Part shown: positions 5,928-6,605 of the stretch, piece after piece | Position numbering within the stretch: the stretch's first letter is position 1 | How the letters are laid out: each line of letters opens with the position of its first letter | NCBI GenBank assembly: GCA_008501565.1 | Contig: QQUL01000349.1 | Coordinates: 1-6,605, forward strand | DNA: 6,605 bases | Reading direction: 5' to 3' | From: Armatimonadota bacterium | GTDB taxonomy: Bacteria; Actinomycetota; Acidimicrobiia; Spongiisociales; UBA5794 | The notes under the pieces: generated by a model | What the model was told of the DNA's origin: nothing | Database searches by the model: none | The model's input: the letters and a program-made list of their open reading frames with translations, nothing else | Made by a program: the position numbers and the translations under genes

Positions 5928-6605
5928 TCAGTTGGTGGTGAGGGCACCGCGGTCGAACGCAGCCTTGTTCAGGGCCGACACGATCGCACGAGCCGAACCC
6001 TCGACCACATCGGTCGACACACCTTGACCCGAATAGGTCTTGGACAGAACCTGGATGATCACGTTCACTTTCGCCATGGCATCGGCGCCCGACGTGAGCG
6101 GCGAAACTCGGTAGTCGGTGAGCGACGCCGCGATCCCGTACGCATCTTGAAGTGCCACGAAGGCTGCGTTGATCATGCCGTCGCCCTCGGCGGAAGTCGT
6201 GACTTCTTCACCGTCACGTTTGAGCACCACAGTCGCGACCGGGGCCTCGTGGGAACCGCCAGCGACGTGGAGCGACACGAGCTGCATTTCGGCCGTCGCG
6301 GTGTTTGCCTCCTCCGAAACGATGGCGCGGATTCCCTCCTCGGAGATCTCGCCCTTTCGGTCGGCGAGTTGTTTGAAACGCTGGAATGAGCGCTGGAAGT
6401 CTTCATCCTCAAGGTGGATTCCAAGCTTGGCAAGGGCATCGGCGAACGCTGCCCTACCGGAGTGTTTCCCAAGTACGAGGCTTGAGTGCTGGCCGACAGC
6501 TTCGGGATCCATGATCTCGTAGGTCTTGCGGTTGCGCAGGACACCGTGTTGATGGATACCTGATTCGTGGGAGAACGCGTTTCTTCCCACCACTGCCTTG
6601 TTGTA
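5928..6605 (-). CDS. leuA: 2-isopropylmalate synthase, C-terminal part, 5' end cut by window
   Basis: LeuA condenses acetyl-CoA with 2-oxoisovalerate, the first committed step of leucine synthesis. The window holds the last 225 residues plus stop, roughly the second half of a bacterial-type enzyme of about 510 residues. The catalytic barrel lies outside. The fragment starts YNKAVVGRNAFSHESGIHQ (1-19), followed by TYEIMDPEAVG (28-38) and LGKHSGRAAF (45-54) of the linker subdomains. From about residue 105 the leucine-sensing regulatory domain begins. EGDGMINAAF (140-149) and the downstream TDYRV...TSGADA and GQGVSTDVVEGSARA stretches are typical. This domain implies feedback inhibition by leucine, as known for the family. 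The usual IHQDG reads IHQHG here. Citramalate synthase shares this architecture, but adjacency to leuB and these motifs favour LeuA. The true start lies beyond position 6605; the frame is open to the edge. Confidence 0.93.
   Translation of the reverse strand, partial: YNKAVVGRNAFSHESGIHQHGVLRNRKTYEIMDPEAVGQHSSLVLGKHSGRAAFADALAKLGIHLEDEDFQRSFQRFKQLADRKGEISEEGIRAIVSEEANTATAEMQLVSLHVAGGSHEAPVATVVLKRDGEEVTTSAEGDGMINAAFVALQDAYGIAASLTDYRVSPLTSGADAMAKVNVIIQVLSKTYSGQGVSTDVVEGSARAIVSALNKAAFDRGALTTN

Overview
The window is a gene-dense, moderately high-GC stretch (about 60% G+C by eye). Every supportable gene lies on the minus strand, so transcription runs from position 6605 down to position 1. The organism is probably a high-GC bacterium. 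An actinobacterium-like lineage is my best guess, from the composition, the GTG starts, the split transhydrogenase genes and the short-spaced operon, but nothing here fixes the taxonomy. I see no mobile element, phage gene, CRISPR array, tRNA, rRNA or intrinsic terminator.

In transcription order the layout is as follows. (1) The C-terminal 225 residues of leuA, 2-isopropylmalate synthase, enter from the right edge. (2) leuB, 3-isopropylmalate dehydrogenase, starts at a GTG 15 nt after leuA. (3) After a 58-nt spacer with a good Shine-Dalgarno comes gnd, the long-form decarboxylating 6-phosphogluconate dehydrogenase. (4) A DapA/NAL-family aldolase overlaps gnd by ATGA. It looks more like 4-hydroxy-2-oxoglutarate aldolase than true DapA. 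(5-7) Nineteen nt later come pntAA, pntAB and pntB of a proton-translocating NAD(P) transhydrogenase with a split alpha subunit. They are joined by ATGA and GTGA overlaps, and pntB runs off the left edge before its NADP(H)-binding domain is complete.

The largest gap is 58 nt and shows no hairpin, so one polycistronic transcript covering all seven genes is plausible. Functionally, the leucine branch (leuA, leuB) is followed by two routes that yield NADPH: Gnd from oxidative pentose phosphate flux, and PntAB from NADH plus proton motive force. Branched-chain amino acid synthesis consumes NADPH at the IlvC step, so linking these genes would be coherent, but this is inference from gene order. The aldolase is the member whose substrate is least certain.

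I found no clearly new biological system. The points most worth checking are the operon composition, the altered active site of the DapA-like protein, the apparent absence of a histidine at the known proton-channel positions of the transhydrogenase, and a marked excess of the palindrome CGATCG.
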